Positions 16,031 through 25,174 are shown, counted from the stretch's first letter. The stretch: 64,000 bases of DNA from Burkholderia cenocepacia (GCF_900446215.1 NZ_UAQZ01000014.1:434001-498000), one strand, 5' to 3'. Numbers and translations: made by a program. Notes: generated by a model not told the origin, from the letters alone.

Positions 16031-16723
16031 ATGTTCGGAACAACAACGAAGCGACTCTTCGCAGCCGCCTGCGCCGCCCTGCTCGTCGCGTGCGGCTCCG
16101 CGCCCGTCGGCCCCGGGTTCTATCGCGTCGAGCGTGGCGACACGCTCTACAAGATCGCGCGCGACAACCGCACGTCGGTACAGAGCATCGTGCGCTGGAA
16201 CCAGATGACGAACCCCGATGCGATCGAAGTCGGCCAGGTGCTGCGCGTCGCGCCGCCGCCCGGCACGACCACCGCATCGACCACCGGCACCGGCAGCGCG
16301 GGCCGCGCACGCCCGGCCCCTTCCGCGCCGGTCGAATCGGCCGTGAAGCCGGCCACGAGCATTGCGCTGATCTGGCCGGCGGCCGGCAACGTGGTACGCA
16401 CGTTCGACGGCTCGAAATCGAAGGGCATCGACATCGCGAATTCGCCGGGCACGCCGGTCGTCGCGGCCGCGCCGGGTGTCGTCGTCTATGCCGGTAACGG
16501 GCTGCGCGGCTACGGCAATCTGATCATCCTGAAGCACAACGCCGATTACCTGACGGCCTACGCGCACAACCGCGCGCTGCTGGTGAAGGAAGGCCAATCG
16601 GTCACGCAAGGGCAATCGATCGCCGAGATGGGCAACAGCGACAGCGATCGTGTCGCGCTGCATTTCGAGCTGCGCTATGGCGGCCGCTCGATCGATCCGT
16701 CACGCTACCTGCCGGCGCGTTGA
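16031..16723 (+). CDS. nlpD: LysM/M23 lipoprotein of the NlpD type (amidase activator)
   Basis: A 230-residue lipoprotein: signal sequence then lipobox LVAC with Cys near residue 20. A LysM domain (YRVERGDTLYKIARDNRTSVQSI..WNQM) covers about residues 30-75. A Pro/Ala-rich linker leads to a C-terminal M23-fold domain. The zinc ligands of active M23 peptidases are degenerate: the first His position before ..D is replaced (KGIDIA), and the HxH motif is reduced to ALHFELR. That is characteristic of NlpD/EnvC proteins, which activate cell-division amidases rather than cut peptidoglycan. GAGG lies five bases before the ATG at 16031. This may be one of several paralogues; NlpD is often next to rpoS, which is not seen here. 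Confidence 0.85.
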   Translation: MFGTTTKRLFAAACAALLVACGSAPVGPGFYRVERGDTLYKIARDNRTSVQSIVRWNQMTNPDAIEVGQVLRVAPPPGTTTASTTGTGSAGRARPAPSAPVESAVKPATSIALIWPAAGNVVRTFDGSKSKGIDIANSPGTPVVAAAPGVVVYAGNGLRGYGNLIILKHNADYLTAYAHNRALLVKEGQSVTQGQSIAEMGNSDSDRVALHFELRYGGRSIDPSRYLPAR

Positions 16724-16794
16724 GCGCACGACAGACGGCGCGCGATGCCGGCACGCATCGCGTGCCGTCGCGGCGAAAACGGAAAAAAGTCGCG

Positions 16795-16914
16795 TCAGCG
16801 CTTGCGCAGACGTCCGGTGACACGGCCGGACAACGGATCGACATGACGAGCAAACGCCACCAGCACACCGATTCCGATCAGGCTGAACCCCGCAGCTATC
16901 AGAAGCAAATCCAT
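16795..16914 (-). CDS. Small single-helix membrane protein, 39 residues
   Basis: The frame starts MDLLLIAAGFSLIGIGVLVAF, one membrane helix, followed by a basic tail ending TGRLRKR. The ribosome binding site is weak (GTGG-like) and no terminator is obvious. It sits in the 368-bp space between nlpD and the acyl-CoA synthetase gene and is the only feature found there. The helix-plus-basic-tail layout follows the positive-inside rule and is plausible for a small membrane protein. Function unknown. Confidence 0.45.
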   Translation of the reverse strand: MDLLLIAAGFSLIGIGVLVAFARHVDPLSGRVTGRLRKR

Positions 16915-17091
16915 GGTCACACCACTGTTTTGTCTTGATCTTATGCGTCATTGTGAAATCGTGCACTGAGGCTCGCCTACTGGACGAGTCCGAACATTCC
17001 CTATCAGCAAACACCATTGTGGATTCGTCTGCGTGAAATCCTGATGTAAGCCGCTCACCGGACGCCCCGCTCGACATCAGGAGACCACGCG

Positions 17092-18711
17092 ATGCTGCCC
17101 GCCGCCGACCGCTACGATCACCTCCTCGCCCGCTTCCGGTGGGACCTTCCGGCGCGCTACAACATCGGCGTGGACGTGTGCGACAAATGGGCCGACGGCA
17201 GCGGACGCCTCGCGCTGATCCACGAAACGGCGCAAGGCGACGTTTCGCGCCTCACGTTCGACGACCTGAGGAATGCTTCTAACCGGCTCGCGAACAGCTT
17301 CGCGCGTGCCGGCCTGCGGCGCGGCGACCGGATCGGCATCTTTCTCGCGCAAGGGCCCGAAACGGCCATCGCGCACCTCGCCGCGTACAAATTCGGCGCG
17401 ATCGCGGTACCGCTCTTCACGCTGTTCGGCGTCGACGCGCTCGAGTACCGGCTCGCGAACAGCGAGGCGGCCGCGCTCGTCACCGACGCGGCCGGCTACG
17501 CGAAAATCGCGCCGCTGCGCGCGCAACTGCCGGCGCTGCATACCGCCTACTGCATCGGCGGCGATGCGCCCGACGTGCCCGGCGTGTTGCGCTACGACGC
17601 GGCGCTCGCCGCCGAAGCGCCGGATTTCGTGCCGGTGGATACGGCCGCCGACGATCCGGCCGTGATCATCTACACGTCCGGCACGACCGGCAAGCCGAAG
17701 GGCGCGCTGCATGCGCATCGCGTGCTGCTCGGCCACCTGCCCGGCGTCGAGATGTCGCAGCAGTGCTTCCCGCGCGACGCGCGCCTGTTCTGGACGCCCG
17801 CCGACTGGGCATGGATCGGCGGGCTGCTCGACGTGCTGCTGCCGTCATGGCATCACGGCGTGCCGGTGCTCGCGCGCCGCTTCGAGAAATTCGACGGCGA
17901 CGCGGCATTCGCGCTGATGGCGCGGCACGGCGTCACCCACGCGTTCCTGCCGCCCACCGCGCTGAAGCTGATGCGCGCGGTCACGGCGCCACGCGAACGT
18001 TACGCGCTGTCGCTGAAATCGGTCGCGAGCGGCGGCGAATCGCTGGGCACCGAACTGACGGCGTGGGGCCGCGACGCGCTCGGCGTGACGATCAACGAGT
18101 TCTACGGGCAAACCGAGTGCAACATGGTGCTGTCGTCATGCGCGGCGCTGTTCGATGCGCAGCCCGGCGCGATCGGCAAGGCGGTGCCCGGTCATGCGGT
18201 CGCGATCGTCGATGCGGACGGCACGCCGCTGCCGCCCGGCGTCGAAGGCCGCATCGCGGTACGCCGCCCCGACCCGGTGATGTTTCTCGAATACTGGCGC
18301 AACCCCGACGCGACGCGCGACAAGTTCGCGGGCGACTACCTGCTCACCGGCGATACGGGCACGATCGACGCCGACGGCTTCGTGCGCTTCGTCGGCCGCG
18401 ACGACGACGTGATCACAAGCGCCGGTTACCGGATCGGCCCCGGCCCGATCGAGGACTGCCTGCTCACGCATCCGGCGGTGCGGATGGCGGCCGTCGTCGG
18501 CGTGCCCGACGCGACGCGTACCGAGATCGTCAAGGCATTCGTCGTGCTGAACCCCGGCCACGTCGGCGACGCAGCGCTCGTCAGCACACTGCAGGCCCAC
18601 GTGCGCACGCGGCTCGCCGCGCACGAGTATCCGCGCGCGATCGCGTTCGTCGACAGCCTGCCGATGACCGCGACCGGCAAGATCGTGCGGCGCGCGCTGC
18701 GCGACGCGTGA
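17092..18711 (+). CDS. AMP-dependent acyl-CoA synthetase (medium-chain type)
   Basis: A 539-residue member of the ANL adenylating enzyme family, full length. The ATP-binding loop IIYTSGTTGKPKGALHAHR lies near residues 190-208. Next are FWTPADWAWIGGL, the adenylate-binding FYGQTECN near 340, the TGDTGTIDADGF hinge region near 420, and the C-terminal catalytic Lys in TATGKIVRR. It converts a carboxylic acid, ATP and CoA to acyl-CoA. The ADWAWIGGL signature is typical of medium-chain acyl-CoA synthetases (Acs-like or ACSM). The exact substrate is not known. It starts at ATG 17092 and is followed by a DUF2288 gene after 72 bp, perhaps the same operon. Confidence 0.9.
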   Translation: MLPAADRYDHLLARFRWDLPARYNIGVDVCDKWADGSGRLALIHETAQGDVSRLTFDDLRNASNRLANSFARAGLRRGDRIGIFLAQGPETAIAHLAAYKFGAIAVPLFTLFGVDALEYRLANSEAAALVTDAAGYAKIAPLRAQLPALHTAYCIGGDAPDVPGVLRYDAALAAEAPDFVPVDTAADDPAVIIYTSGTTGKPKGALHAHRVLLGHLPGVEMSQQCFPRDARLFWTPADWAWIGGLLDVLLPSWHHGVPVLARRFEKFDGDAAFALMARHGVTHAFLPPTALKLMRAVTAPRERYALSLKSVASGGESLGTELTAWGRDALGVTINEFYGQTECNMVLSSCAALFDAQPGAIGKAVPGHAVAIVDADGTPLPPGVEGRIAVRRPDPVMFLEYWRNPDATRDKFAGDYLLTGDTGTIDADGFVRFVGRDDDVITSAGYRIGPGPIEDCLLTHPAVRMAAVVGVPDATRTEIVKAFVVLNPGHVGDAALVSTLQAHVRTRLAAHEYPRAIAFVDSLPMTATGKIVRRALRDA

Positions 18712-18783
18712 GCGCACTGTCCCCGCTCGGCCCGCCCGGCCGGATGGTTTATAGTGGCGCCACGCAGTCTTTCCAAGAAACCG

Positions 18784-19107
18784 ATGTCCTCTGATCAACA
18801 CGCCGCCGCGGGCGCGTCGCACAGCCCGCTCTACGCCAAACTCCTCGGCGAAACCGCCAAGATCGACTGGTGCGATCTCGAGCGCTTCTTCGCGCAGGGC
18901 AAGCTGCTGTCCGTTGCGCGCGACCTCGATCTCGTCAGCGTCGCGGAAGCGGTCGCCAGCGACGACACCGAACAGGTCACGCGCTGGCTGTCGTCCGGCC
19001 TCGTCGCGCGCATGCCGGCCGAGACCGCCGCCGACTACGCGGCGCGCAATCCGGAGCTGTGGGCGGTCGTCGTCTCGCCGTGGGTGTGCGTGCAGGAACG
19101 CGCCTGA
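18784..19107 (+). CDS. DUF2288 domain protein
   Basis: A 107-residue soluble protein with the DUF2288 pattern: LYAKLLGETAKIDWCDLERFFAQGKLL, then VSVAEAVASDD, then a short region with W, and a final PELWAVVVSPWVCVQER. DUF2288 function is not established. The ATG at 18784 starts the family-like region after a short polar N-terminus. The MATE exporter gene begins 11 bp after the stop, so these two are likely co-transcribed. Confidence 0.85.
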   Translation: MSSDQHAAAGASHSPLYAKLLGETAKIDWCDLERFFAQGKLLSVARDLDLVSVAEAVASDDTEQVTRWLSSGLVARMPAETAADYAARNPELWAVVVSPWVCVQERA

Positions 19108-19117
19108 CGCGTCCACC

Positions 19118-20497
19118 ATGTCCGAATCCGCCTTACCGCACGGGGCCGGCAGCGCGTCGGCCGCCGTCACGCATCGGCGCGTTCTCGCGCTCGCGTTCCC
19201 GATCGTCCTCGCGAACCTGACGCAACCGATCCTCGGCGCCGTCGACACGGCCGTCGCCGGCCACCTCGACGGCGCGCAATATCTCGGCGGCGTCGCGCTC
19301 GGCGGGCTGTTCTTCAATTTCGTGTTCTGGGGCTTCGGCTTCCTGCGGATGGGGACGACCGGCCTCGTCGCGCAGGCGCATGGCGCCGGCGACGCCGCCG
19401 GGATCCGCCTGAACCTGCTGCGCGCGCTGATCGTCGCGTTCGCGCTCGGCGCCGCGGTGCTTGCGCTGCAGGTGCCGCTGCTGTCGTTCGCGCTGTCAGC
19501 GCTCGGCGGCAGCGAGGCCGTCCGCGCGACGGCGCTCGGGTACAGCCACGCACGGATCTGGAGCGCCCCGTTCGCGCTCGCGAACTACGTGGTGCTCGGC
19601 TACCTGCTCGGCATGCAGCGCGTCCGGCTCGCGCTCGTCGCGCAGGTGTTCATCAATGCGGTGAACATCGGTGCCGTGCTGCTCTATGTGTATGGTTTCG
19701 GCTGGGGGATCGCCGGCATCGGCGCCGCGACCGCCACCGCGGACGCGTGCGGCTTCGCGCTCGGTGCATGGATGCTGTGGCGGCTGCGGCCGCGCGGCCT
19801 TGCACCGCTCGCGGTACGCGCGCTTGCCGACCGTGCGGCGCTCAAGCGGCTGATCGCGCTCAATCGCGACATCTTCCTGCGCACGCTGTGCCTGCTCGGC
19901 GCCTTCGGATGGTTCGCGCATCTCGGCGCGCAACAAGGCGACGCGACGCTCGCCGCGAATGCGCTCTTGCTGAATTTCCAGACCTTCATGGCGTACGGCC
20001 TCGACGGCTTCGCGCATGCGGCCGAGGCGCTCGTCGGCGCGGCGGCCGGCGCGCGCGATCGCCGCGCATTCCGGCAAGCCGTGCGCGTCACGCTGTTCTG
20101 GTCGGCACTCGGCGCGCTGCTGTTCGCGCTCGTTTATTGGGCCGCAGGCGGCTGGATCGTCGCGCGCCTGACCGATCAGGCCGAGATCCGCGCCGTCGCA
20201 CTGCGCTACCTGCCGTGGGCCGCGATCTCGCCGATCGTGTCGGTCTGGGGTTTCCTGCTCGACGGCGTGTTCATCGGCGCCACGCAGACGCAATCGCTGA
20301 TGCGCGCGATGGTCGCGTCGTTGTCGATCTTCGTCGCGGCCACGCTCGCCGCCGTCGGCACGTTCGGCAATCACGGCCTGTGGTTCGCGCTGCTGCTGTT
20401 CATGGCGGCGCGCGGCGCGACGCTCGCGCGCTATCTGCCGGCGCTGTTGCGGCGGGTCGGCGCCGACCCGCAGGCCGCATCGGCAGCCCGCGCGTGA
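19118..20497 (+). CDS. MATE family efflux transporter (DinF-like)
   Basis: A 459-residue protein with about twelve membrane helices in two similar halves. The first half holds ALAFPIVLANLTQPILGAVDTAVAG and GFLRMGTTGLVAQAHGAGD, both typical of DinF-type MATE transporters. The second half holds TLCLLGAFGWFAHLGAQQGDATLAANALLLNF and an Asp-Gly-Phe-Ala-His-Ala-Ala-Glu segment. MATE proteins export cationic drugs or metabolites in exchange for sodium ions or protons. The ATG at 19118 follows the DUF2288 stop by 11 bp. Substrate not predictable. Confidence 0.92.
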   Translation: MSESALPHGAGSASAAVTHRRVLALAFPIVLANLTQPILGAVDTAVAGHLDGAQYLGGVALGGLFFNFVFWGFGFLRMGTTGLVAQAHGAGDAAGIRLNLLRALIVAFALGAAVLALQVPLLSFALSALGGSEAVRATALGYSHARIWSAPFALANYVVLGYLLGMQRVRLALVAQVFINAVNIGAVLLYVYGFGWGIAGIGAATATADACGFALGAWMLWRLRPRGLAPLAVRALADRAALKRLIALNRDIFLRTLCLLGAFGWFAHLGAQQGDATLAANALLLNFQTFMAYGLDGFAHAAEALVGAAAGARDRRAFRQAVRVTLFWSALGALLFALVYWAAGGWIVARLTDQAEIRAVALRYLPWAAISPIVSVWGFLLDGVFIGATQTQSLMRAMVASLSIFVAATLAAVGTFGNHGLWFALLLFMAARGATLARYLPALLRRVGADPQAASAARA

Positions 20498-20516
20498 CAG
20501 CGGGCCCGGCCGACCG

Positions 20517-20699
20517 TTACTGCGACTGCACGGGTTTCGGCGACGGCGCGTCGAGCATCGACGGCGGCGTCATGTCGGTCGGCACGCCGTGATAGTCGGC
20601 CGGATCTTCCGGCGGGTGGCCGCGGCGCGCTTGACGGGGATCGCTGCTGCAAGCGGCAAGGAGGGATGCGGCCAGCACGGCCAGCACGAAACGGGTCAT
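20517..20699 (-). CDS. Small lipoprotein
   Basis: A 60-residue precursor starting MTRFVLAVLAASLLAACSSD: a clear lipoprotein signal with lipobox LAAC (Cys at residue 17). The mature part of about 44 residues is Pro/Asp-rich and without predicted fold (HPPEDPADYHGVPTDMTPPSM). The start is ATG 20699. Convergent with the MATE gene, 19 bp apart. No family recognised. Confidence 0.75.
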   Translation of the reverse strand: MTRFVLAVLAASLLAACSSDPRQARRGHPPEDPADYHGVPTDMTPPSMLDAPSPKPVQSQ

Positions 20700-20834
20700 C
20701 AGGTAGGGCTCCGGAAAACGGCGCGCCGAACGCACGCCGAGACCGCGCCGAGTCTAGCGGAAATCGGGTTTCGGGTTGCGCCGCGCATGTCCTACTATGT
20801 ACGCATGGCGCTGTGCCGTTGAAAGGAGGCTGCC

Positions 20835-21005
20835 ATGTCGTCTGAAGAAATTGCGGGCCTGATCGGCCTGTTCATCGGTCTGATGGTGCTCGTCGCGCTG
20901 TCGTACTTCGAGTCGCGCGAATACAAGCGCAGCCATGAAGGCGAAGGGATGATCCACCACTGGATGGCGGAACACCACCTGCTCGACTGGCGGCGCAAGC
21001 ACTGA
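20835..21005 (+). CDS. Small membrane protein, 56 residues
   Basis: The frame starts MSSEEIAGLIGLFIGLMVLVAL and ends with a His/Arg-rich tail (IHHWMAEHHLLDWRRKH). One membrane helix covers residues 6-25; the rest is cytoplasmic and charged. AAAGGAGG lies five bases before the ATG at 20835, one of the best ribosome binding sites in the window. No family recognised. It lies between the small lipoprotein and olsB and appears to be a single gene. Confidence 0.75.
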   Translation: MSSEEIAGLIGLFIGLMVLVALSYFESREYKRSHEGEGMIHHWMAEHHLLDWRRKH

Positions 21006-21212
21006 GCGCGTCGCTGCCGTCCGGCCCGTCCCCAGGGCCGGCGCGAACGTGCCGCTCGGCGGCACGGTGATCGCCGCATGTCGCCGAAATTATCGGGGCC
21101 CGATACACACACATCGACCGGATACACGAACGCCGCCGCGTGACGTCTGCCACGCGACGGCGTTCGCTTGCGCGCAGCGCGCCCTCAGAGGGCGCGATGC
21201 GATTCGGACCGC

Positions 21213-22019
21213 TCAGCCCAGGAAGTGGCGGGCGTAGCGCGCGTTGATGTCCGACAGGCGGAACAGCGTCAGGAAATCCGCGCAGTTGAAGTCGGGATCC
21301 CAGGCCGGTGCGCCGCAAATCTTCGCGCCAAGACGCAGATAACCCTTGATCAGCGGCGGCGGCGCGACGACGGTGCCCGTCTGCAGTTCGTCGACCGGCA
21401 GGGCCGTGTGCGGGAACGCGCGATACTCGGGCGCCGTCAGCGAGCCGGCCGACAGCGACTGGTACAGGTTCGCCGCGTAGTGGCCGCCGTCGGCCATCGA
21501 CACGCTCGCGCAGCCGAGCATCGTCTCGTAGCCGTTCTGCATCATGTACGCGCCCAGCCCGCCCCACAGCGCCATGATGACGGCGCCGCTGCGATAGTCG
21601 CTGTGCACGCACGAGCGGCCGACCTCGACCATCTTGCCGCGCAGGTGCGTGAGGCGCGACAGGTCGAATTCGCCTTCGGCGTACAGGCGGCCGACCCGCG
21701 CCGCCTGGTGCGGCGGCAGCACGCGGTACGTGCCGACGACTTTCAGCGTGTCGAGATCGCGGACCAGCAGGTGGTCGCAATACGCGTCGAACGGATCGAC
21801 GTCGAGACCGGACGGGCCGCTGACCTGCGCGCCCATCTCTTCGGCGAACACGCTGAAGCGCAGGCGCTGGGCTTCGCGCAATTCGTCTTCCGTGCGCGCC
21901 CATGCGGCGCGCAGGCGATACTCGGATGTGACGGTTTCACTGGCGCGCGGCAGGTGGCGCCGCGACGTGTCGAGGGGCAGCGAGGCAAAGGGGAGCGTAG
22001 GCGTCGGCAGTTCTCGCAT
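21213..22019 (-). CDS. olsB: L-ornithine N-acyltransferase OlsB (ornithine lipid synthesis)
   Basis: A 268-residue GNAT-fold acyltransferase. It carries the OlsB-type pattern: RLRFSVFAEEMGA, LDVDPFDAYCDHLLV, VVGTYRVLPP, the FDLSRL..LRGKMVEVGRSCVHSDYR segment, and a C-terminal PLIKGYLRLGAKICGAPAWDPDFNCADFL. OlsB transfers a 3-hydroxyacyl group from ACP to ornithine, the first step to ornithine lipids, which many bacteria make on phosphate limitation. The ATG at 22019 has AGGAAAG six bases upstream; the frame continues upstream without a ribosome binding site. olsA is not adjacent. The related haemolysin-like GNAT family is the main alternative. Confidence 0.85.
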   Translation of the reverse strand: MRELPTPTLPFASLPLDTSRRHLPRASETVTSEYRLRAAWARTEDELREAQRLRFSVFAEEMGAQVSGPSGLDVDPFDAYCDHLLVRDLDTLKVVGTYRVLPPHQAARVGRLYAEGEFDLSRLTHLRGKMVEVGRSCVHSDYRSGAVIMALWGGLGAYMMQNGYETMLGCASVSMADGGHYAANLYQSLSAGSLTAPEYRAFPHTALPVDELQTGTVVAPPPLIKGYLRLGAKICGAPAWDPDFNCADFLTLFRLSDINARYARHFLG

Positions 22020-22190
22020 TAGGCTTTCCTGATCGTAAGGAATAGGACGACATGCCCGCCAATGTAGTAATCGGCCGTGACCGTTATGTGGCACGACCGT
22101 GTCCTTTCAATGACGTGTCGCCGAATTGACTTTAGCAGAAAGCTTGCGAAACCGTATGATCAATCCCTTCAAACCTATTCAGACGGGGCT

Positions 22191-22652
22191 TTACACCAGT
22201 TCGGGCGTCAGTACCGCCCGCAGCACGGCCTGCCGGTTGCCGTCGCGCGTGCGGCTCGCCAGCCACACGATTCCGCCCTTCTTGACGCTCCAGCTGTCGT
22301 CGCCGCCGGCGACCAACTGCGCGGCGACGCTGCCGAGCGTCGGCTGGTGACCGACGATCACGACCGTCGGCGCGATGCCTTCCGGCCAGCCGGCCGCCGT
22401 CAGCACGTCGTCGACGCCGCCGCCCGGCGCGAGCGCGTCGACGGTCCGGTACTGGTCGGTCAGCGCCTCCACGGTCTGCACGGTGCGCGCCGCCGGGCTC
22501 GCGAGAATCACGGTATTCGTCTCGAGCCGCCCGCGCAGCCATTTGGCCATCGCCTGCGCGTCCTTGCGGCCGCGCACGGTCAACTGGCGCGCGAGATCGC
22601 TCGTTGCGTAATCTTCGGCTTCGGCGTGACGCCACAGGATCAGGTTCATCAT
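22191..22652 (-). CDS. sixA: Phosphohistidine phosphatase SixA
   Basis: A 153-residue histidine-phosphatase family protein. The catalytic RHG-type motif appears as LWRHAEAEDY (His near residue 9), with the second conserved Arg/Glu region TSDLARQLTVRGRKDA. The second catalytic His is in VIVGHQPTLG near residue 105. SixA removes phosphate from phosphohistidine proteins, in E. coli acting on ArcB and the nitrogen phosphotransferase system. The start is the first of two adjacent ATG codons (22652), seven bases from AAGGAG. Monocistronic as far as seen. Confidence 0.9.
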   Translation of the reverse strand: MMNLILWRHAEAEDYATSDLARQLTVRGRKDAQAMAKWLRGRLETNTVILASPAARTVQTVEALTDQYRTVDALAPGGGVDDVLTAAGWPEGIAPTVVIVGHQPTLGSVAAQLVAGGDDSWSVKKGGIVWLASRTRDGNRQAVLRAVLTPELV

Positions 22653-22813
22653 GATGTTCTCCTTGCTTCGGCGAGCGCCCGCGCGCGCATGCGTACGGGC
22701 CGGCCGATCGTCCCGTGAATTGTCGCAAATCGCGGACCGCTCGCCGCCGCGGCATTTACCCGCATATCGTGATTGACCGAATCGGCCATTCGACGTTATT
22801 ATCTTTGGCTCGT

Positions 22814-22890
22814 CGGAGCGTAGCGCAGCCTGGTAGCGCATCTGATTTGGGATCAGAGGGTCGAAGGTTCGAATCCTTTCGCTCCGACCA
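22814..22890 (+). tRNA. tRNA-Pro (anticodon UGG)
   Basis: A 77-nt cloverleaf with encoded CCA. The acceptor pairs CGGAGCG with CGCTCCG, the D arm contains GCGCAGCCTGGTAGCGC, the anticodon loop TTTGGGA gives UGG, and the T loop is TTCGAAT. Confidence 0.97.
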
Positions 22891-22900
22891 AAGGAATCAA

Positions 22901-22932
22901 GGGGTTACGGTTGAACACCGTAGCCCCTTTTC
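22901..22932 (+). terminator. Terminator after tRNA-Pro
   Basis: GGGGTTACGGT pairs with ACCGTAGCCCC (one G-U pair) around a short loop, followed by a T-run. It starts 10 bp after the tRNA 3' end. Confidence 0.85.
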
Positions 22933-23112
22933 CGTTTACGGGCGCTTTTTACCGGCCCTGGAATCGCCTACCCATTTCCCGCAGCGCGCGGCGGCCCGGC
23001 CCGGGTACGGGCCCGCCACCACGTCGACGCGCCCGCGCATCCGCCGTCAAGCCCGCGCACGAAACTTGCTGGAACACGCGATAATACGTGTGAAACAACC
23101 CGGCAACCGCGC

Positions 23113-23553
23113 ATGAAAAACAACGTTCTCAAGCCAGCCCTCTGCGCGTCGCTGCTCATGCTCGCGACCGCCGCCGCCGGCACCGCGTCGGCGAAAGCGC
23201 TCGACGACGCGCTCGACTGCCATTCGACCGGCCACAAGTTCGTCGCACCGTTGCTCGCCGCCGGCGACATCCAGTCGGAGCCGATGCACGTCGAATCGAA
23301 CTCGGTCAATGCGTTCCGCACGAACCACCCGCTGACGGCCTACGGCTTCGGCGTCTATGTCGTGCTCGGCTACCAGGCGAACGACCCGATCTTCCGTCCG
23401 GGCGACGGCACGCCGATCGGCGACTGGGCCTACGGCGTCGTCGTACGCGGCACGAAGGGCTCGGTCGAGGAAGCCGTGCGCAAGGCCGGCAGCGACGCCA
23501 CCGTCAAGCAGGCATTCCCGTTCCTGACCGCGATCGTCTGCTCGTCGGACTGA
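23113..23553 (+). CDS. Exported hypothetical protein
   Basis: A 146-residue protein with a classical signal peptide (basic KNN..K, hydrophobic core to residue 22, then cleavage after GTASA-like site near residue 27). The mature part has two Cys (about residues 36 and 143) that could form a disulphide. It also has a Gly/Tyr-rich beta segment (YGFGVYVVLGYQANDPIF) and DWAYGVVVRG. It is probably periplasmic. No family recognised. It is flanked by tRNA-Pro upstream and the convergent ppx gene downstream, and stands alone. Confidence 0.75.
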   Translation: MKNNVLKPALCASLLMLATAAAGTASAKALDDALDCHSTGHKFVAPLLAAGDIQSEPMHVESNSVNAFRTNHPLTAYGFGVYVVLGYQANDPIFRPGDGTPIGDWAYGVVVRGTKGSVEEAVRKAGSDATVKQAFPFLTAIVCSSD

Positions 23554-23659
23554 GCGGGCCGCCAGCACGAGCGTGCGGCCGCGCCGAACGGATGGCGCAG
23601 CATACCGCCCACCCGGCTCGTGGCATCCCGAAACACCTTCCGGGCCCGCTATCGCCCCG

Positions 23660-25174
23660 TCACGCGCCGGTATACACCACGCGATACGGGATACCGACCT
23701 TCTCCCACTCCGCCGCCTCCTGGCTGAGGCTGTAGTCGGTCAACGGGTTCTGCTCGACCCACGCGTTCGGCAGGCGCACCTCATAACCGCCCTTCTTCAT
23801 CTGCGAGACGGAAATATCGGGGAGCCCCGCATCGGTCCGGCGCCGGCACAGCAGCGCCGCGAGCCGCAGGCAGAACAGCAGCGGCCACTCGACCTCGCGC
23901 GACTGCGACAGCTTGCCGAGCTTGCCCGCATGGCCGAGCACGAGCGCGGCGAGCCGGGCCTGGTCGGTGCGCGAAAAACCCGGCATGTCCGCATTGCTCG
24001 CGATATAGGCCGAATGCTTGTGATACGCGCTGTGCGAGATCGACAGGCCGATCTCGTGCAACGCAGCCGCCCAGCCGAGGAACATCCGCCCTTCCTCGCG
24101 CGCTTCCTCGTCGTCTTCCTCGAGCTCGTCGTAGAAACGCGCCGCGAGCGCCCCGATCCGCTCGGCCTGCGCGCGATCGACGCCGTAGCGGCGCGTGAAA
24201 CCCTCGACGGTCACCGCACGCATGTCCTCGTGCTGCGTCCGGCCGAGCAGGTCGTACAGCACGCCGAGGCGCAGCGCGCCGTCGGTCGTGTCGACGTAGT
24301 CGACGCCGAGTTCCTCGAACACCGCCAGCATGATCGCCAGGCCACCCGCGAGCACCGGCACGCGGTCGGGCTTCAGCGCGATCAGCTTCAGCCGGTTGAC
24401 GTTCTCCGACTTGATCAGCGCGCGCTTCAGCCGCTCGAGGCCGCCGCGCGAAATGCCGTGCGTGATGCCCGGATCGTTGAAGCCGTTCGCCTCGACGAGT
24501 TCCGCGAGCGCGCGCGCGGTGCCGGACGAGCCGATCGCCTGGTCCCAGCCGGCCTTCTTGTACTCGCTCGAAATAATCTGGATCTCGCGCTTGGCCGCGA
24601 GTTCGGCCTGCCGCATCGTGTACTCGTCGACGTTGCCGGCCGGGAAGAACGTGCGGCTATGGCTCACGCAGCCGATATAGAGGCTCTCCATCACGATCGG
24701 CGTGTAGTGCGAGCCGATGATGAATTCGGTCGAGCCGCCGCCGATGTCGACGACGAGCCGCTTGCCGGCGCTCGCCGGCACCGAGTGCGCGGCGCCCGCA
24801 TAGATGAGGCGCGCCTCTTCGCGGCCCGCGATCACTTCGATCGGGAACCCGAGCGCCGCCTCGGCCTCGCCGAGAAATTCCGCGGCGTTCTTCGCGACAC
24901 GCAGCGTGTTGGTCGCCACCGCGCGCACATGATCGGGATGAAAATCGCGCAGGCGCTCGCCGAACCGCTTGAGCGCCTCCCAGCCACGCTCCTGCGACGC
25001 GCGGTCGAGCATCTTGTCGCTCGACAGGCCCGCGGCCAGCCGGACCGGCTCGCGCAGCGCGTCGACCGGATAGATCTGGCTGCCCGCCGGCGTTTCCTCG
25101 ACGCGCCCGACGATCAGCCGGAAGCTGTTCGAGCCGAGATCCACGGCAGCCAGCAAGTGGGGAGTTGTAACCAT
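23660..25174 (-). CDS. ppx: Exopolyphosphatase Ppx
   Basis: A 504-residue Ppx/GppA phosphatase that removes terminal phosphates from polyphosphate. The two ASKHA nucleotide-site signatures are visible: AAVDLGSNSFRLIVGRV at residues 9-25 and VVDIGGGSTEFIIG near 140-153. The C-terminal half has an HD-like helical domain with RMFLGWAAALHEIGLSISHSAYHKHSAYI, the usual layout for long Ppx. The ATG at 25174 gives the standard N-terminus. It is divergent from ppk across a short region with a PhoB box. Synthesis and breakdown enzymes of polyphosphate thus share one control region. GppA (pppGpp phosphatase) is an alternative, but the ppk pairing favours Ppx. Confidence 0.92.
   Translation of the reverse strand: MVTTPHLLAAVDLGSNSFRLIVGRVEETPAGSQIYPVDALREPVRLAAGLSSDKMLDRASQERGWEALKRFGERLRDFHPDHVRAVATNTLRVAKNAAEFLGEAEAALGFPIEVIAGREEARLIYAGAAHSVPASAGKRLVVDIGGGSTEFIIGSHYTPIVMESLYIGCVSHSRTFFPAGNVDEYTMRQAELAAKREIQIISSEYKKAGWDQAIGSSGTARALAELVEANGFNDPGITHGISRGGLERLKRALIKSENVNRLKLIALKPDRVPVLAGGLAIMLAVFEELGVDYVDTTDGALRLGVLYDLLGRTQHEDMRAVTVEGFTRRYGVDRAQAERIGALAARFYDELEEDDEEAREEGRMFLGWAAALHEIGLSISHSAYHKHSAYIASNADMPGFSRTDQARLAALVLGHAGKLGKLSQSREVEWPLLFCLRLAALLCRRRTDAGLPDISVSQMKKGGYEVRLPNAWVEQNPLTDYSLSQEAAEWEKVGIPYRVVYTGA

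Noticed and set aside
22814..23112. A second island at tRNA-Pro
   Set aside because: The tRNA is followed at once by its terminator and ordinary-looking high-GC genes; no integrase, repeat or composition change is seen.
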